From JBPCMN01 sp013695115 (lineage in GTDB: Bacteria > Actinomycetota > Acidimicrobiia > IMCC26256 > JACDBD01): 64,000 bases of DNA. The position numbers were made by a program, and so were the translations under genes. Shown in pieces: positions 32,528-43,015 of the stretch. The first letter of the stretch is position 1; every line of letters starts with the position of its first letter. The stretch lies in the NCBI GenBank assembly GCA_051002235.1, contig JBPCMN010000005.1, positions 1 to 64,000 on the forward strand, written 5' to 3'. Below the pieces are notes generated by a model. The model was not told the origin of the DNA and made no database searches. It was given only the letters and a program-made list of their open reading frames with translations.

Positions 32528-33616
32528 GTGAACTTCGACTTGTCCGACGACCAGCTCGCCCTGCGCGCCGGCGCGCGCGAGCTGCTCGACGGGCTGGCTT
32601 CGACCACGCAGGTGCGCGCGGTCGTCGAGGCCGGCGGTGGCTTCGACGCCCAGCTGTGGAAGGCGATGGTCGAGCAGGGCTGGGCCGGCATCGAGCTCCC
32701 GGAGGCGGCGGGCGGCCTCGGCCTCGGCGCGGTCGAGGTAGCGGTGTTGCTCGAGGAGGTCGGGCGGCACGCCGCGCCCGCGCCGTTCCAGTCGACCGTG
32801 CTCGCACTCGGGGTGCTCTCGAGTTCGGGCCGCGCCGACGAGGTCGAACGGCTGTTGAGCGGCGAGACGACAGGCTGCGTGGCCTGGAGCGCGCGGCCGG
32901 ACGCCGTCCGCGCCGAGGGCGACGGCGCCGACTGGCAGCTCAGCGGACGACCCGACCCCACCCCGTACGCACCCTCGGCGGGGGTCGCGGTGGTCGCGGC
33001 CGAGACTCCGGACGGCTCGGGCCTGTTCGCGGTCGACCTCGACGAGATCGGCCCGCCGGCACGCGAACCGGCCATGGACCAGACCCGCGAGCTCGGCTGG
33101 CTGCACCTCGACCGTGCGCCGGCGGCACGCATCGGCGACGCCGAAGCCGTCGACGCCCTCCTCGACCGGGGCGCGGCCTACGCGTCGGCGGAGATGCTCG
33201 GCGGCGCAGGGCAGGCGATGGACATGGCGGTCGAGTACGCGAAGGAGCGGGTGCAGTTCGACCGGCCCATCGGGAGCTTCCAGGCGATCAAGCACCGTTG
33301 CGCCGACATGCTCGTCGACGTGGAGGGGATGCGCTCGAGCGCGTATTGGGCGGCGTGGTGCATCGGCGCGGGCGACGCCGACGCGTCGCTGGCGGCGTCC
33401 ACCGCCAAGGTCTGGTGCTCGGACGCGTCCCGCCGCGTCATGGCCTCCGCCCTCCAGGTGCACGGCGGGATCGGCTTCACGTGGGAGCACGACCTCCACC
33501 TCTTCCTCAAGCGCGCCCAGCTCGACCAGCTGACTTTCGGCGACGCGTCGTTCCATCGGGCTCGACTCGCCGCGCTGCTGCGTCCGCGCGTCGAGGCGGG
33601 CGAGAGCGTCATCTAG
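32528..33616 (+). CDS. acyl-CoA dehydrogenase, short subunit type
   Basis: A 362-residue dehydrogenase of the short type: EYAKERVQFDRPIGSFQAIKHR and LQVHGGIGFTWEHDLHLFLKRA are clear and the usual SEPGAGSD block is absent. It should form a complex with the divergent long subunit. GTG start 6 nt after its -10 box. The PI-PLC gene follows after 5 nt. Confidence 0.92.
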   Translation: MNFDLSDDQLALRAGARELLDGLASTTQVRAVVEAGGGFDAQLWKAMVEQGWAGIELPEAAGGLGLGAVEVAVLLEEVGRHAAPAPFQSTVLALGVLSSSGRADEVERLLSGETTGCVAWSARPDAVRAEGDGADWQLSGRPDPTPYAPSAGVAVVAAETPDGSGLFAVDLDEIGPPAREPAMDQTRELGWLHLDRAPAARIGDAEAVDALLDRGAAYASAEMLGGAGQAMDMAVEYAKERVQFDRPIGSFQAIKHRCADMLVDVEGMRSSAYWAAWCIGAGDADASLAASTAKVWCSDASRRVMASALQVHGGIGFTWEHDLHLFLKRAQLDQLTFGDASFHRARLAALLRPRVEAGESVI

Positions 33617-33621
33617 GTCGC

Positions 33622-34665
33622 ATGCGCCGCGCTTCGTTCCCCGTCGCCGCCGGTTCGGTGCTCGCGCTGGCGTTGGCCGCGTGCGGCGGAGGCGGCGGGA
33701 AGCCCGAGGCCTATCCGCTCGACGACACGCTGCGGGTGAACGAGATCCAGCTGCTCAACTCGCACAACAGCTACCACCTGCGACCGACCGTGCCGCTGCC
33801 GCCGTTCATCTACGACCCGGTCGACTACACCCATCCGCCGCTCGACCAGCAGCTCGACAACGAGGGCATCCGCGGCTTCGAGCTCGACGTGTTCAACGGC
33901 CCCGACGGGCTGCCGGTCGCCCACACGCCGGTCATCGACGCCGAGACCAACTGCACTCCTTTCGAGGAGTGCCTGCGGGTGATCAAGGCGTGGTCGGACG
34001 CGCACCCGGGCCACGCGCCCCTCTTCGTGCTCGTCGAGCCGAAGAACCAGAACATCGTCCTCGAGCCGCTGTTCCACGACTTCGACGGGCCGGCACTCCG
34101 ACGCCTCGACGACGCCATCACCTCGGTGCTCCAGCCGAGCGACATCCTGACGCCCGACGAAGTCCGCGGCGACGCTCCGACGCTGCGCGACGCGGTACGC
34201 GACCGCGGCTGGCCGACGCTCGAGTCGGCGCGGGGGAAGATCGTGCTGGTCCTGCTCAAGGGCGACCCCGAGCGGTCCCTGTACCTGGAGGGTCGCCCGT
34301 CGCTCGAGGGCGCGCCGATGTTCGTGACCGCCGAGGAGGATGCTCCGTCGGCGGCGTTCATCAAGATCGACGAGCCCGACGACCCGCGGATCCCGCGCCT
34401 CGTGCGCGAGAACTTCATCGTCCGCACCCGGGCGGATGCCGACGTGGTGGAGGCGCGCGCGAACGACGTGACCCGTCGTGACGTCGCCCTGAGCAGCGGC
34501 GCTCAGATCGTGAGCACCGACTTTCCCGTGCCCGACCCCGTGATCAGCGCTGAGTACTCGGTGCAGCTTCCCGGCGGTAAGCCGGGGCGCTGCAATCCGC
34601 TGAAGGCGCCGAAGGACTGTCGCCCGGTGGACGTCGAGAACCCCGAGCACCTGAAGAAGCGCTGA
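33622..34665 (+). CDS. Ca2+-dependent PI-specific phospholipase C-like lipoprotein
   Basis: A 347-residue exported protein. The lipobox LALAAC puts the lipidated Cys at 21. The catalytic barrel begins with QLLNSHNSYHLRP (His48 candidate general acid/base), then GIRGFELDVFNG with metal-type Glu and Asp and VAHTPVID (second His). These match the bacterial Ca2+-dependent PI-PLC group rather than the Bacillus type. It may cleave phosphatidylinositol or another phosphodiester at the cell surface; actinobacteria have PI lipids of their own, so the target could be external or recycled. Confidence 0.85.
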   Translation: MRRASFPVAAGSVLALALAACGGGGGKPEAYPLDDTLRVNEIQLLNSHNSYHLRPTVPLPPFIYDPVDYTHPPLDQQLDNEGIRGFELDVFNGPDGLPVAHTPVIDAETNCTPFEECLRVIKAWSDAHPGHAPLFVLVEPKNQNIVLEPLFHDFDGPALRRLDDAITSVLQPSDILTPDEVRGDAPTLRDAVRDRGWPTLESARGKIVLVLLKGDPERSLYLEGRPSLEGAPMFVTAEEDAPSAAFIKIDEPDDPRIPRLVRENFIVRTRADADVVEARANDVTRRDVALSSGAQIVSTDFPVPDPVISAEYSVQLPGGKPGRCNPLKAPKDCRPVDVENPEHLKKR

Positions 34666-34670
34666 GACGC

Positions 34671-34765
34671 CTCTCTCCTGGTCGCACTCGCTCGCCGGCC
34701 GGGCCAATCCCCGAAGAGCTGGCCGGCCGGCGTCCTCGCCTGCGGCTCGGACCGCTCGCCGCTCC
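34671..34765 (-). repeat. dispersed GC-rich hairpin element, type B (copy 3, inverted)
   Basis: A 10-bp perfect stem, CGCCGGCCGG (34693-34702) with CCGGCCGGCG (34723-34732), encloses GCCA...TGGC. Read on the minus strand the core resembles copies at 2371 and 47452 and is followed by GGCGAGCGAG, the family border. It separates two convergent genes and might also end their transcripts. Confidence 0.5.
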
Positions 34766-34773
34766 CGCACAAT

Positions 34774-36288
34774 TCACGGGTCTCGTCGGTGGATGGCACC
34801 TCTGTCTTCATCTGCTCGTCGGGCGAGCTCCGCCCGGTCGGGCTTGCCTGCCGCCATGACCGGGAGCGCGTCGACCTGCACCACCCGCTCGGGCGTCTTG
34901 TAGCGGGCCAGGCCCCGCTGCTCGAACCAGCGCCGGCACTCCTCGACGTCGAACGGCGCGGTGGCGACGACGAACGCGCAGACCCGCTCACCCAGCCGCT
35001 CGTCGGGATAGCCGACGGCCACGGCCTGGCGGACGGAGGGATGGGCCTCGAGCGCGCCCTCAACCTCGGCGGCGGCGATGTTCTCGCCACCCCGGATGAT
35101 GACGTCTTTCATGCGCCCGACGATCGTGAGCCAGCCGTCGTCGTCGACGCGAGCGAGGTCACCGGTACGGAACCACCCCCGGCTGAGCGCGGCGCGGGTC
35201 TGCTCGGGGTCGGCGTACCCGACGAACAGCTCGGGTCCCCGCAGCCAGAGCTCGCCGCCCTCGGAGGTGCGCATCTCGAGGAACGGTGAGGTCGCGCGCC
35301 CGTCGGTCTCGCGCGCCCGCTCGACGCTGTCGTCGGGGGTGGAGGTCGTGACCGTCGGCGCCTCGGTCGACCCGTACGTGCGCTTCACCCGGCACTCGAG
35401 GGTCGTGCTCGCTCGTTCGACGAACGCGGGCGTGACGCCGGCGCCGCCGCTGGAAACCAGTCGCAGGGACTCGACCCGGGACGCCGAGAAGCCGGTCCCG
35501 TCCATCAGCGCCACGAAGAACGTGGGCGGTCCGATCATGAACGTGATCCGCTCGCGCTCGATGGTGGCGAGCGCGTCCTCCGGGTCCCACTGCGCCATCA
35601 GCACCGCCCGCATGGGCAGCACGCCGGGGATCTGCACCGCGTTCAGCAGGCCGGACACGTGCGCGAGCGGCGCCGGCATCAGGATGGAGTCGGCGGGCGT
35701 CAGCCGGTGGGCCTGCGCCATCACCCGGGCCTTGTACGCCAGGCCCCGCTGGGTGTGCAGCGCCGCCTTGGGACCACCGGTGGAGCCGGAGGTGAACAGC
35801 ACCACCGCGAGGTCGCTGGGGCGCGCCGCCGAGCGGGTCACCGGACGTCCCTCGAGCAGCTCGGGGAAGGTGGCTGACGGCCCGCGGAGGTCGTCGGGGG
35901 CGAGCCACACCTTGGGTTCCAGCACTCCGACCATCGCCTCGACGTCGGCGGGGCCCGCCTGGTGGTGCACCGGGCCGGCGATCGCGCCCAGCCGCCAGCA
36001 CGCCCTATAGAGAAGGACAACCTCGTGCCAGTTCGGCGCCTGCCAGGCGACCACGTCGCGGCGCCGGACCCCCGCGGCCCGGAGTCCTCCGGCCAGCGCC
36101 GCCACCCGCGCTTCGAGCTCAGCCCCGTCGAGACGCACGCCGGCGGACTCGTCGACCAGCAACTCGCCGGTCGCCCCCGCGGCGGCGTCGGTCACGAGCG
36201 CGTCGAGCGACGGGATGTCCCACGGCCCGCCGGGCGCGAGGTAGTCGCGAGCCCGCGGGTGCCGGTACGTGGGGCGTAGAGCGCTCAA
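34774..36288 (-). CDS. acyl-CoA synthetase (AMP-forming)
   Basis: A 504-residue adenylate-forming enzyme that would activate a carboxylic acid with ATP and CoA. Core motifs: VLFTSGSTGGPKAALHT (P-loop-like), RTYGSTEAPT, RGPELFVGYADP, WFRTGDLARVDDDGWLTIVGR, MKDVIIRGGENI and the C-terminal MAAGKPDRAEL with the catalytic Lys. Start TTG 36288 overlaps the dehydrogenase stop (TTGA), so the two form an operon: the synthetase makes the CoA ester the dehydrogenase oxidises. Confidence 0.93.
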   Translation of the reverse strand: MSALRPTYRHPRARDYLAPGGPWDIPSLDALVTDAAAGATGELLVDESAGVRLDGAELEARVAALAGGLRAAGVRRRDVVAWQAPNWHEVVLLYRACWRLGAIAGPVHHQAGPADVEAMVGVLEPKVWLAPDDLRGPSATFPELLEGRPVTRSAARPSDLAVVLFTSGSTGGPKAALHTQRGLAYKARVMAQAHRLTPADSILMPAPLAHVSGLLNAVQIPGVLPMRAVLMAQWDPEDALATIERERITFMIGPPTFFVALMDGTGFSASRVESLRLVSSGGAGVTPAFVERASTTLECRVKRTYGSTEAPTVTTSTPDDSVERARETDGRATSPFLEMRTSEGGELWLRGPELFVGYADPEQTRAALSRGWFRTGDLARVDDDGWLTIVGRMKDVIIRGGENIAAAEVEGALEAHPSVRQAVAVGYPDERLGERVCAFVVATAPFDVEECRRWFEQRGLARYKTPERVVQVDALPVMAAGKPDRAELARRADEDRGAIHRRDP

Positions 36289-37499
36289 ACGAGCGGGTTG
36301 CGCCAGCCGGGGCTGGCCGACGTCTTGCCCCGCACCACCTGCGAGCCGACGAAGTTGCGCTGGATCTCGACGGTGCCGGCGCCGATGCACAGCCCCCGGA
36401 TGTCGCGGTAGGCACGCTCGACCGGGTACTCGCGGCTGTACCCGTAGCCGCCCAGCAGCTGGATGGCCTCGTCGCATACGAACTTGGCCGCCAGGTTGGC
36501 CGCGGTCTTGGCCATGGCGGTCTCGAGCGCCGGGGGAGTCCCCTGCGGTCCCGCGAGGTGCAACGCCCGCAGGAGCAACAGCCGCGCCCCCTCCAGTTGG
36601 GTGGCCATGTCGGCCACCTTCCATTGGAGCCCCTGGAGCTCGGCGATCGGCCGACCGCCCACGGTGCGCTCGTTCATGTACCGCACCGCGTACTCGAGCG
36701 ATCCCTGCGCGGCTCCTATGCACATCGCGGCGTTCCCGCAGCGCTCGTGGTTGATGTGGGCGATGAGCGTCTTGAACGACTCGCTGTCGGCCGGGTCGCC
36801 CGGGAGCAGCACGTCCTCGGGCGCGACGTACACGTCGTCGAACGCCAGCTCCGCCTCGCTCGTGCCCCGCAGGCCCATCTTCACGTGGGTCCCGGCCATG
36901 GTCACGCCGTCCGACGTGAGGTCGACAACGACCGCGCCGATGCCCTTGGACCCTTCGCTCCCGGGGAACCGGCACCACACCAGGCAGGCGGCCGCCTTGT
37001 GCCCGCCGGTGACGTAGTTCTTGTAGGCATTGAGCCGGTAGCCGTCGCCGTCAGCGGTGAGCCGGGCCCGCATGTGGTTGACCGCCGAGCCCGCCTCGGT
37101 CTCGCTGATGCCGATGCAGAACAGCCCCTCGCCCGACGCCGCCATCGGGAGCCAGCGCTCCTTCAAGGCGTCGCTCCCGAGGTGTTCGATCGCCCGGGGC
37201 GGCCCGTTGAAGATCAGTTGGGCCAGGATCGCGCTGGACACGTCGGCGCGCGCCAACTCCTCGAGGACGATCGCAGCCTCGACGTCGCCCATGCCCATCC
37301 CGCCGTACTTCTCGGTGATGGTGATGCCGAACAGGTCCGCCTTGCGGAGCGCGTCCCACGATCCCTGGGGGAACTCCTCGGTCTCGTCCCAGTGGCGCGC
37401 GTTCGGTGTCAGCTCGCGCTCGGCGACGTCGCGCGCGAGCTGACGCAACGCCTGTTGATCGTCGGTCTCGGCGAACGGATCCGTCCCACCGGCATCCAT
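36285..37499 (-). CDS. acyl-CoA dehydrogenase
   Basis: A 404-residue dehydrogenase. IGISETEAGSAVNHMRARL is the flavin-side block, with SETEAGS instead of SEPGAGS; the end has LCIGAGTVEIQRNFVGSQVV. The ATG is 8 nt after TACCCT on its strand, which forms the core of palindrome site 4. Upstream of and coupled to the acyl-CoA synthetase. Confidence 0.92.
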   Translation of the reverse strand: MDAGGTDPFAETDDQQALRQLARDVAERELTPNARHWDETEEFPQGSWDALRKADLFGITITEKYGGMGMGDVEAAIVLEELARADVSSAILAQLIFNGPPRAIEHLGSDALKERWLPMAASGEGLFCIGISETEAGSAVNHMRARLTADGDGYRLNAYKNYVTGGHKAAACLVWCRFPGSEGSKGIGAVVVDLTSDGVTMAGTHVKMGLRGTSEAELAFDDVYVAPEDVLLPGDPADSESFKTLIAHINHERCGNAAMCIGAAQGSLEYAVRYMNERTVGGRPIAELQGLQWKVADMATQLEGARLLLLRALHLAGPQGTPPALETAMAKTAANLAAKFVCDEAIQLLGGYGYSREYPVERAYRDIRGLCIGAGTVEIQRNFVGSQVVRGKTSASPGWRNPLV

Positions 37500-37502
37500 T
37501 TG

Positions 37503-37518
37503 CTGACAGGGTAGTCAG
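37503..37518. promoter_or_regulatory. CTGAC-N6-GTCAG palindrome, site 4, over divergent -10 boxes
   Basis: CTGACAGGGTAGTCAG reads CTGACTACCCTGTCAG on the minus strand, nearly identical to sites 2 and 5. TACCCT (37513-37508, minus) lies 8 nt before ATG 37499; TAGTCA (37512-37517, plus), a weaker match, lies 6 nt before GTG 37524. One bound regulator would block both directions. Confidence 0.65.
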
Positions 37519-37523
37519 CTAGC

Positions 37524-38828
37524 GTGCGGGCACTCGTGCAACGCCCGGCCGTGCTCGACGCCTTCACCTACCCGCGCTTCCGGCGGGTGTGGGTCGCGGG
37601 TCTGGTGTCGCAACTGGGCGACTGGATGCAGATCATCGGGCGCGCCTTCCTCGCTTTCCAGCTGACGGGCAAGGCCGAGTCGGTCGGCATCGTGTACTTC
37701 GCCACCTACGCGCCGCAGTTGATCTTCAGCCTCTACGGCGGCGTGCTCGCCGACCGCTTCGATCGGCGCCGGATGTTGATCCTCACCCAGGTCGCCCAGG
37801 CCGTGGGCTCGGTGGTGCTCGGCTTTCTCGCCGCCAGCGGCAACGCCAGCGTCGCCAACATCGCGGTGCTGTCCTTCTTCCTGGGGATCGGCTTCATGCT
37901 CTCGATCCCGGCGATGCAGGCCCTCCAACCCACGGTGGTACCCCGCAGCGGGTTGAGCAGCGCGATCTCACTCGGCACGGCCGCCAACTCGGTCACCCGG
38001 GTCTTCGGCCCGCTGCTGGCTGCGTTGCTGATCTCTTCCGCCGGGGTGGAGTGGGTCTTCTGGGTGAACGCGGTGTCGTTCCTGGCGGTGATCGCGGTCT
38101 GGGCGACGACGCCGATTCCCCGGCAGGAACCGATGGAGGAGGAGCGGAACCTCGACGCCATGCGGGCCGCGCTGCGCTTCGTGCGCCAGACGCCGGCGGT
38201 GTCGGTGCCCATCGTCGCCACCGGCTTCCTCATGGCGGTCGGGATCGTGTACCAGCCGCTGGCGGTCGTGTACGCGACCGACGTCCTCGCCGACGGTGTC
38301 CGGTCGGTGGGCCGCGACTACTTCGGCTGGCTCCAGGCCGGTGTGGGCGCGGGCGCGGCCGTAGGCATCCTTGCTCTCGCCGGCGTCGGGCGGCGCCGAC
38401 CGGCGGCCACGTTCGTCGCCACTGCGATCGCGTTCTCGGTCGCGCTCGCCCTGCTCGGGCGGGTGTCTACGTTCGCCCCCGCCCTCGCGATCATCGTCGC
38501 CGTGGGCGGGTTCCACTTCGCCAACATGGCGCTCGCGCTCACGCTGGTGCAGCACGAGGTCGCCGACGCCATGCGTGGCCGGGTGATGGCGATCCACATG
38601 ACCGCGCTCATCGGGTTCATCCCGTTCACCGCGTTGGTCGGCGGCCTAATCGTCGACCGGGTCGGCATCCGCACGACGTTCACAGGCGCGGGGCTCGTGT
38701 GCCTGGGCTTCTCGCTGCTCCTCCTGCGCTTCGGCCGCTACATCCGGCTCCGGGAGGAGCCCGCCGACGAGCGCGAGATCGTCGAGACCGCGGTCGCGGT
38801 CGGGACGCTCATCGAGGAGGAGGCCTAG
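37524..38828 (+). CDS. MFS transporter (EntS/MFS_3 type)
   Basis: A 434-residue inner-membrane exporter with about twelve helices. LVSQLGDWMQIIGRAFLAFQL in the first helix, GGVLADRFDRRRML in the 2-3 loop and GRVMAIHMTALIGFIPF in the second half fit the EntS-like group. Its position behind palindrome site 4 suggests export of a compound tied to the acyl-CoA genes; the substrate is unknown. Confidence 0.9.
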   Translation: MRALVQRPAVLDAFTYPRFRRVWVAGLVSQLGDWMQIIGRAFLAFQLTGKAESVGIVYFATYAPQLIFSLYGGVLADRFDRRRMLILTQVAQAVGSVVLGFLAASGNASVANIAVLSFFLGIGFMLSIPAMQALQPTVVPRSGLSSAISLGTAANSVTRVFGPLLAALLISSAGVEWVFWVNAVSFLAVIAVWATTPIPRQEPMEEERNLDAMRAALRFVRQTPAVSVPIVATGFLMAVGIVYQPLAVVYATDVLADGVRSVGRDYFGWLQAGVGAGAAVGILALAGVGRRRPAATFVATAIAFSVALALLGRVSTFAPALAIIVAVGGFHFANMALALTLVQHEVADAMRGRVMAIHMTALIGFIPFTALVGGLIVDRVGIRTTFTGAGLVCLGFSLLLLRFGRYIRLREEPADEREIVETAVAVGTLIEEEA

Positions 38829-38931
38829 CCGCCGCGCGGTGCCGGAGCGACCGTAGGGAGCGGAGGCACTCGCCCGCGAGCGAGCGCCCGCGGCGCAGGT
38901 ACCCTGCACCGCAGCGAGCGAGCGAGGAGAC
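38829..38931 (+). repeat. dispersed GC-rich hairpin element, type A (copy 4)
   Basis: A hairpin at 38890-38912 with inner stem GCAGG/CCTGC, loop TAC and outer GCGG/CCGC, interrupted by one mismatch. Left border GAGCGAGCGCCC and right border GCAGCGAGCGAGCGAGG match copies 2 and 7. The right border supplies GAGGAG 3 nt before the ATG at 38932. No gene is seen in the region. Confidence 0.6.
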
Positions 38932-39921
38932 ATGGTTCTTCATGAGTCTGCGATCAGACGGAACCGTCGTCGGATCGTCGCGCTGGCGATCCTGGCGGTC
39001 GTCAACTATTGGCTGGCGGCGATCGTCTTCGTCTTCTGCGTGGTCGTCGGCTCGATCGTCGCGCTGGTGGCCGAGGGATTCGTCGAGGGTCTCGACTTCA
39101 ATTTCCTCGCCGCGTTCTTCCGCGCCCTTCCCGACATCCTCGGCTTCTTCCTGTTCGAGGTGTTCACGTCGCCGATGACTGCGGTCGTGGCGCTGGCCTT
39201 CGTGCTCGCCGGGTCTGTGGTTGCCGCGATCACGCTCCTGTTCCGGCTCGGCCGGATCGAGCGCCGGGTCCTCCGAGAGACGGGGGCGACCGTCGCCCCG
39301 CCCGGCACGAAGGGCGAGCTCGAGAACCTGCTCTCGGGTCTGGCCATCAGCGCCGACGTCCCCCCGCCTCGATTCGCGGTGATCGAGGACCCGGCTCCGA
39401 ACGCATTCGCGGTCGGCCGCCGCCCGGAGACCGCGATCGTCGCCGTCACCCGCGGGTTGCTCGACACCCTGAGTCGCAACGAGACCGAGGCGATCCTGTC
39501 GTACGAGATCAGCCGGATCGCCAGCCGCGACATCGCCCTCTCGACCTGGGCGGTGGCGGTGACCGGCCACACGATCGAGCTGTGGGAGAACACCGATCGC
39601 TTCAGTGTGACGATCGGGCTGTGGGTGCCGAAGCTGTTGGCCCAGCGCCTCCGGGCGTTCGCGCTCCGGGGCCAGGCAGCCCAGCAGGACATGCTGGCGG
39701 TCCGGTTCACCCGCAATCCCCGGTCGCTGCTCGACGCGCTCGTCAAGCTGCAACAGGACGGCCGGGTCATCGGCGCGGTGTCGACCGCGACCGCGCCCCT
39801 CTGGCTGGAGTACCCCGGTCGGCGGGGCCCGACGCTCGACGAGCGCATCACCACGTTGCGCGAGCTGTTGCGCGATCCGCCGCAACCGCAGCACGCAGAG
39901 GTGCTATCCACCGAGGGGTAG
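38932..39921 (+). CDS. M48-like (HtpX-related) protein lacking the zinc motif
   Basis: A 329-residue protein with two membrane helices at the N-terminus (about 18-45 and 75-101), then an M48 peptidase-like domain: PNAFAVGRRPETAIVAVTRGLLDTLSRNETEAILSYEIS contains the family pattern (written in part), but where HEXXH is expected the sequence is YEISR (residues 191-195), so both zinc His are lost. The later E..AD element is also altered (AAQQDMLAVRFTRNP). It is probably an inactive paralogue that binds rather than cuts membrane proteins. Confidence 0.78.
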   Translation: MVLHESAIRRNRRRIVALAILAVVNYWLAAIVFVFCVVVGSIVALVAEGFVEGLDFNFLAAFFRALPDILGFFLFEVFTSPMTAVVALAFVLAGSVVAAITLLFRLGRIERRVLRETGATVAPPGTKGELENLLSGLAISADVPPPRFAVIEDPAPNAFAVGRRPETAIVAVTRGLLDTLSRNETEAILSYEISRIASRDIALSTWAVAVTGHTIELWENTDRFSVTIGLWVPKLLAQRLRAFALRGQAAQQDMLAVRFTRNPRSLLDALVKLQQDGRVIGAVSTATAPLWLEYPGRRGPTLDERITTLRELLRDPPQPQHAEVLSTEG

Positions 39922-39934
39922 CCGGGATTGCGCG

Positions 39935-40102
39935 GGAGCGGCGAGCGGCCCGTAAGGCGGCGGCCGAGCGGCCCGTAAGGCGGCGGCACGGAGGCGAACG
40001 GCCCGCAGGGCTGCGGCCGGGTATCCCGGCCGCAGAGTGAGCCGACCAATGGAACAGGTACCCTGGCCGCCGAGCGAGCCCGACCAGGGGAGAAGGCCAC
40101 AG
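39935..40102 (+). repeat. dispersed GC-rich hairpin element, type A (copy 5) with tandem repeats
   Basis: A 23-bp unit starting CGAGCGGCCCGTAAGG occurs twice in tandem without change (39942-39964, 39965-39987), followed by a decayed third copy. Then comes a perfect 11-bp stem, CTGCGGCCGGG with CCCGGCCGCAG (40011-40035, loop TAT), and a short CAGG-TAC-CCTG hairpin (40055-40065). GCCGAGCGAGCC and GGGGAGAAGG lead into the ATG at 40103. No gene is seen here. Confidence 0.65.
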
Positions 40103-41524
<1,422 letters not shown>

Positions 41525-41544
41525 GGACGACCGCGAGTAGGCCG

Positions 41545-43011
41545 GTGACGACGGGGGGAGTGTCCCGGCGGGCGTTCCTCGCCGGAACGCTTTCGGGCGG
41601 GGCGCTCGCCGCGGTCGGGGTCGATCCGTGGATGCGCCTCGCCGCCGGGCTCGGCGGCGGCGACGAGAACGAGGGGAGTGGCGCCCGCTTCCTCCGCGGT
41701 AACTACGCACCGGTCGACGACGAGCTCGATGTGGCCGACCTCGCGGTCGAAGGAACGATTCCGGCGGCATTGAACGGGCACCTGCTGCGGGTCGGGCCCA
41801 ACCCGATCGCGCCGAACCCGGCCACCTACCACTGGTTCCTCGGCGACGGGATGGTGCACTCGGTCGAGTTGCGCGACGGCACCGCGTCGTACCGGAACCG
41901 CTGGGTGCGCACCGACGACGCCGCCGCGAAGCTCGGCGAACCGCCGCGGCCGGGTCAGCCGGAGCGCATCAACCTCGTACACAGCGCCGCGAACACGGCG
42001 CTAGTGGCGCACGGCGGCCGCGTGCTCGCGCTGTACGAGGTGTCGCTGCCGACCGAGATCACCGTCGACCTCGACACGGTCGGGAGCTTCGACTACGCGG
42101 GGCTCCTGCACTCGCCGATGACCGCCCACCCCAAGGTCGATCCCACGACCGGCGAGCTCCTGTTCTTCGGGCTCGACATCTTCGGGCCGCCGTTCCTGCG
42201 CTTCCACGTCGCTGACACCACCGGCGCCATTGTGCAGACCCACGAGATCGACCTCGGCGCGCCGGTGATGATGCACGACTTCGCCGTCACCGAGAGCCGG
42301 CTCGTCTTCATGGACCTGCCGGTGGTCTACGACTTCGCGCTGGTCGGGAAGCGACCGCTCCCGGTGGCGTGGGATCCCGACCACCCCGCTCGCGTCGGCG
42401 TCGCGCCCCGCGACAACCCGAGCGCGGTCGACTGGGTCGAGGTCGACCCCTGTTTCGTGTTCCACACCCTCAACGCCTACGACGACGTCGACCGGGTCGT
42501 CCTCGACGTAGCTCGGCACGAGAAGGTGTTCGACCGTGACCCGACCGGCTTCGACGAGGGTGGGCCCCGACCGTGGCTCGAGCGCTGGACGATCGATCCC
42601 GGCGGCGGGCGGATCGGGGTCGATCGCCTCGACGACCGGGGTGAGGAGTTCCCCCGAGTCGACCCGCGGGTGGTCGGGCGACCGCACCGCTATGGCTACG
42701 GCACCATCCTCCGCTCGCGCGACAGCAAGCTGGGGACCAGCGGAGTGGTCAAGCACGACCTGGATCGGGGCACGGCCGAGGTCGCCGGCGACGAGAAGGG
42801 CGTGGCCTGGAGCGAGGCGATCTTCGTCCCCGCCCCCGAGGGCACCGGCGAGGACGAGGGCTGGGTGCTCGGGATCGTGTACGACGCCGGGCGCGACGGC
42901 AGCGATCTCGTGATCCTCGACGCCACCGACTTCGGCGGCGCGCCGGTCGCGCGCGTCCGGATGCCACGGCGGGTCCCGTTCGGCTTCCACGGAACCTGGG
43001 TGCCGGCCTGA
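41545..43011 (+). CDS. carotenoid oxygenase family protein, Tat-exported
   Basis: A 488-residue seven-bladed propeller of the carotenoid cleavage dioxygenase family. Four Fe-binding His are visible in TAHPKVD, MMHDFAVTE, VFHTLNAYDD and GFHGTWVP. The N-terminus SRRAFLAGTLSGGALAAVG is a twin-arginine signal, so it folds in the cytosol and is exported. Lignostilbene and apocarotenoid cleavers belong here; the product would be an aldehyde, fitting the aldehyde dehydrogenase 20 nt upstream. GTG 41545 is used; GTG 41560 is also possible. Confidence 0.9.
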   Translation: MTTGGVSRRAFLAGTLSGGALAAVGVDPWMRLAAGLGGGDENEGSGARFLRGNYAPVDDELDVADLAVEGTIPAALNGHLLRVGPNPIAPNPATYHWFLGDGMVHSVELRDGTASYRNRWVRTDDAAAKLGEPPRPGQPERINLVHSAANTALVAHGGRVLALYEVSLPTEITVDLDTVGSFDYAGLLHSPMTAHPKVDPTTGELLFFGLDIFGPPFLRFHVADTTGAIVQTHEIDLGAPVMMHDFAVTESRLVFMDLPVVYDFALVGKRPLPVAWDPDHPARVGVAPRDNPSAVDWVEVDPCFVFHTLNAYDDVDRVVLDVARHEKVFDRDPTGFDEGGPRPWLERWTIDPGGGRIGVDRLDDRGEEFPRVDPRVVGRPHRYGYGTILRSRDSKLGTSGVVKHDLDRGTAEVAGDEKGVAWSEAIFVPAPEGTGEDEGWVLGIVYDAGRDGSDLVILDATDFGGAPVARVRMPRRVPFGFHGTWVPA

Positions 43012-43015
43012 TTCT

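Noticed and set aside
34693..34732. Hairpin read only as a terminator
   Set aside because: Its core and border recur elsewhere in different contexts, so it is better listed as a repeat copy, although a terminator role is not excluded.
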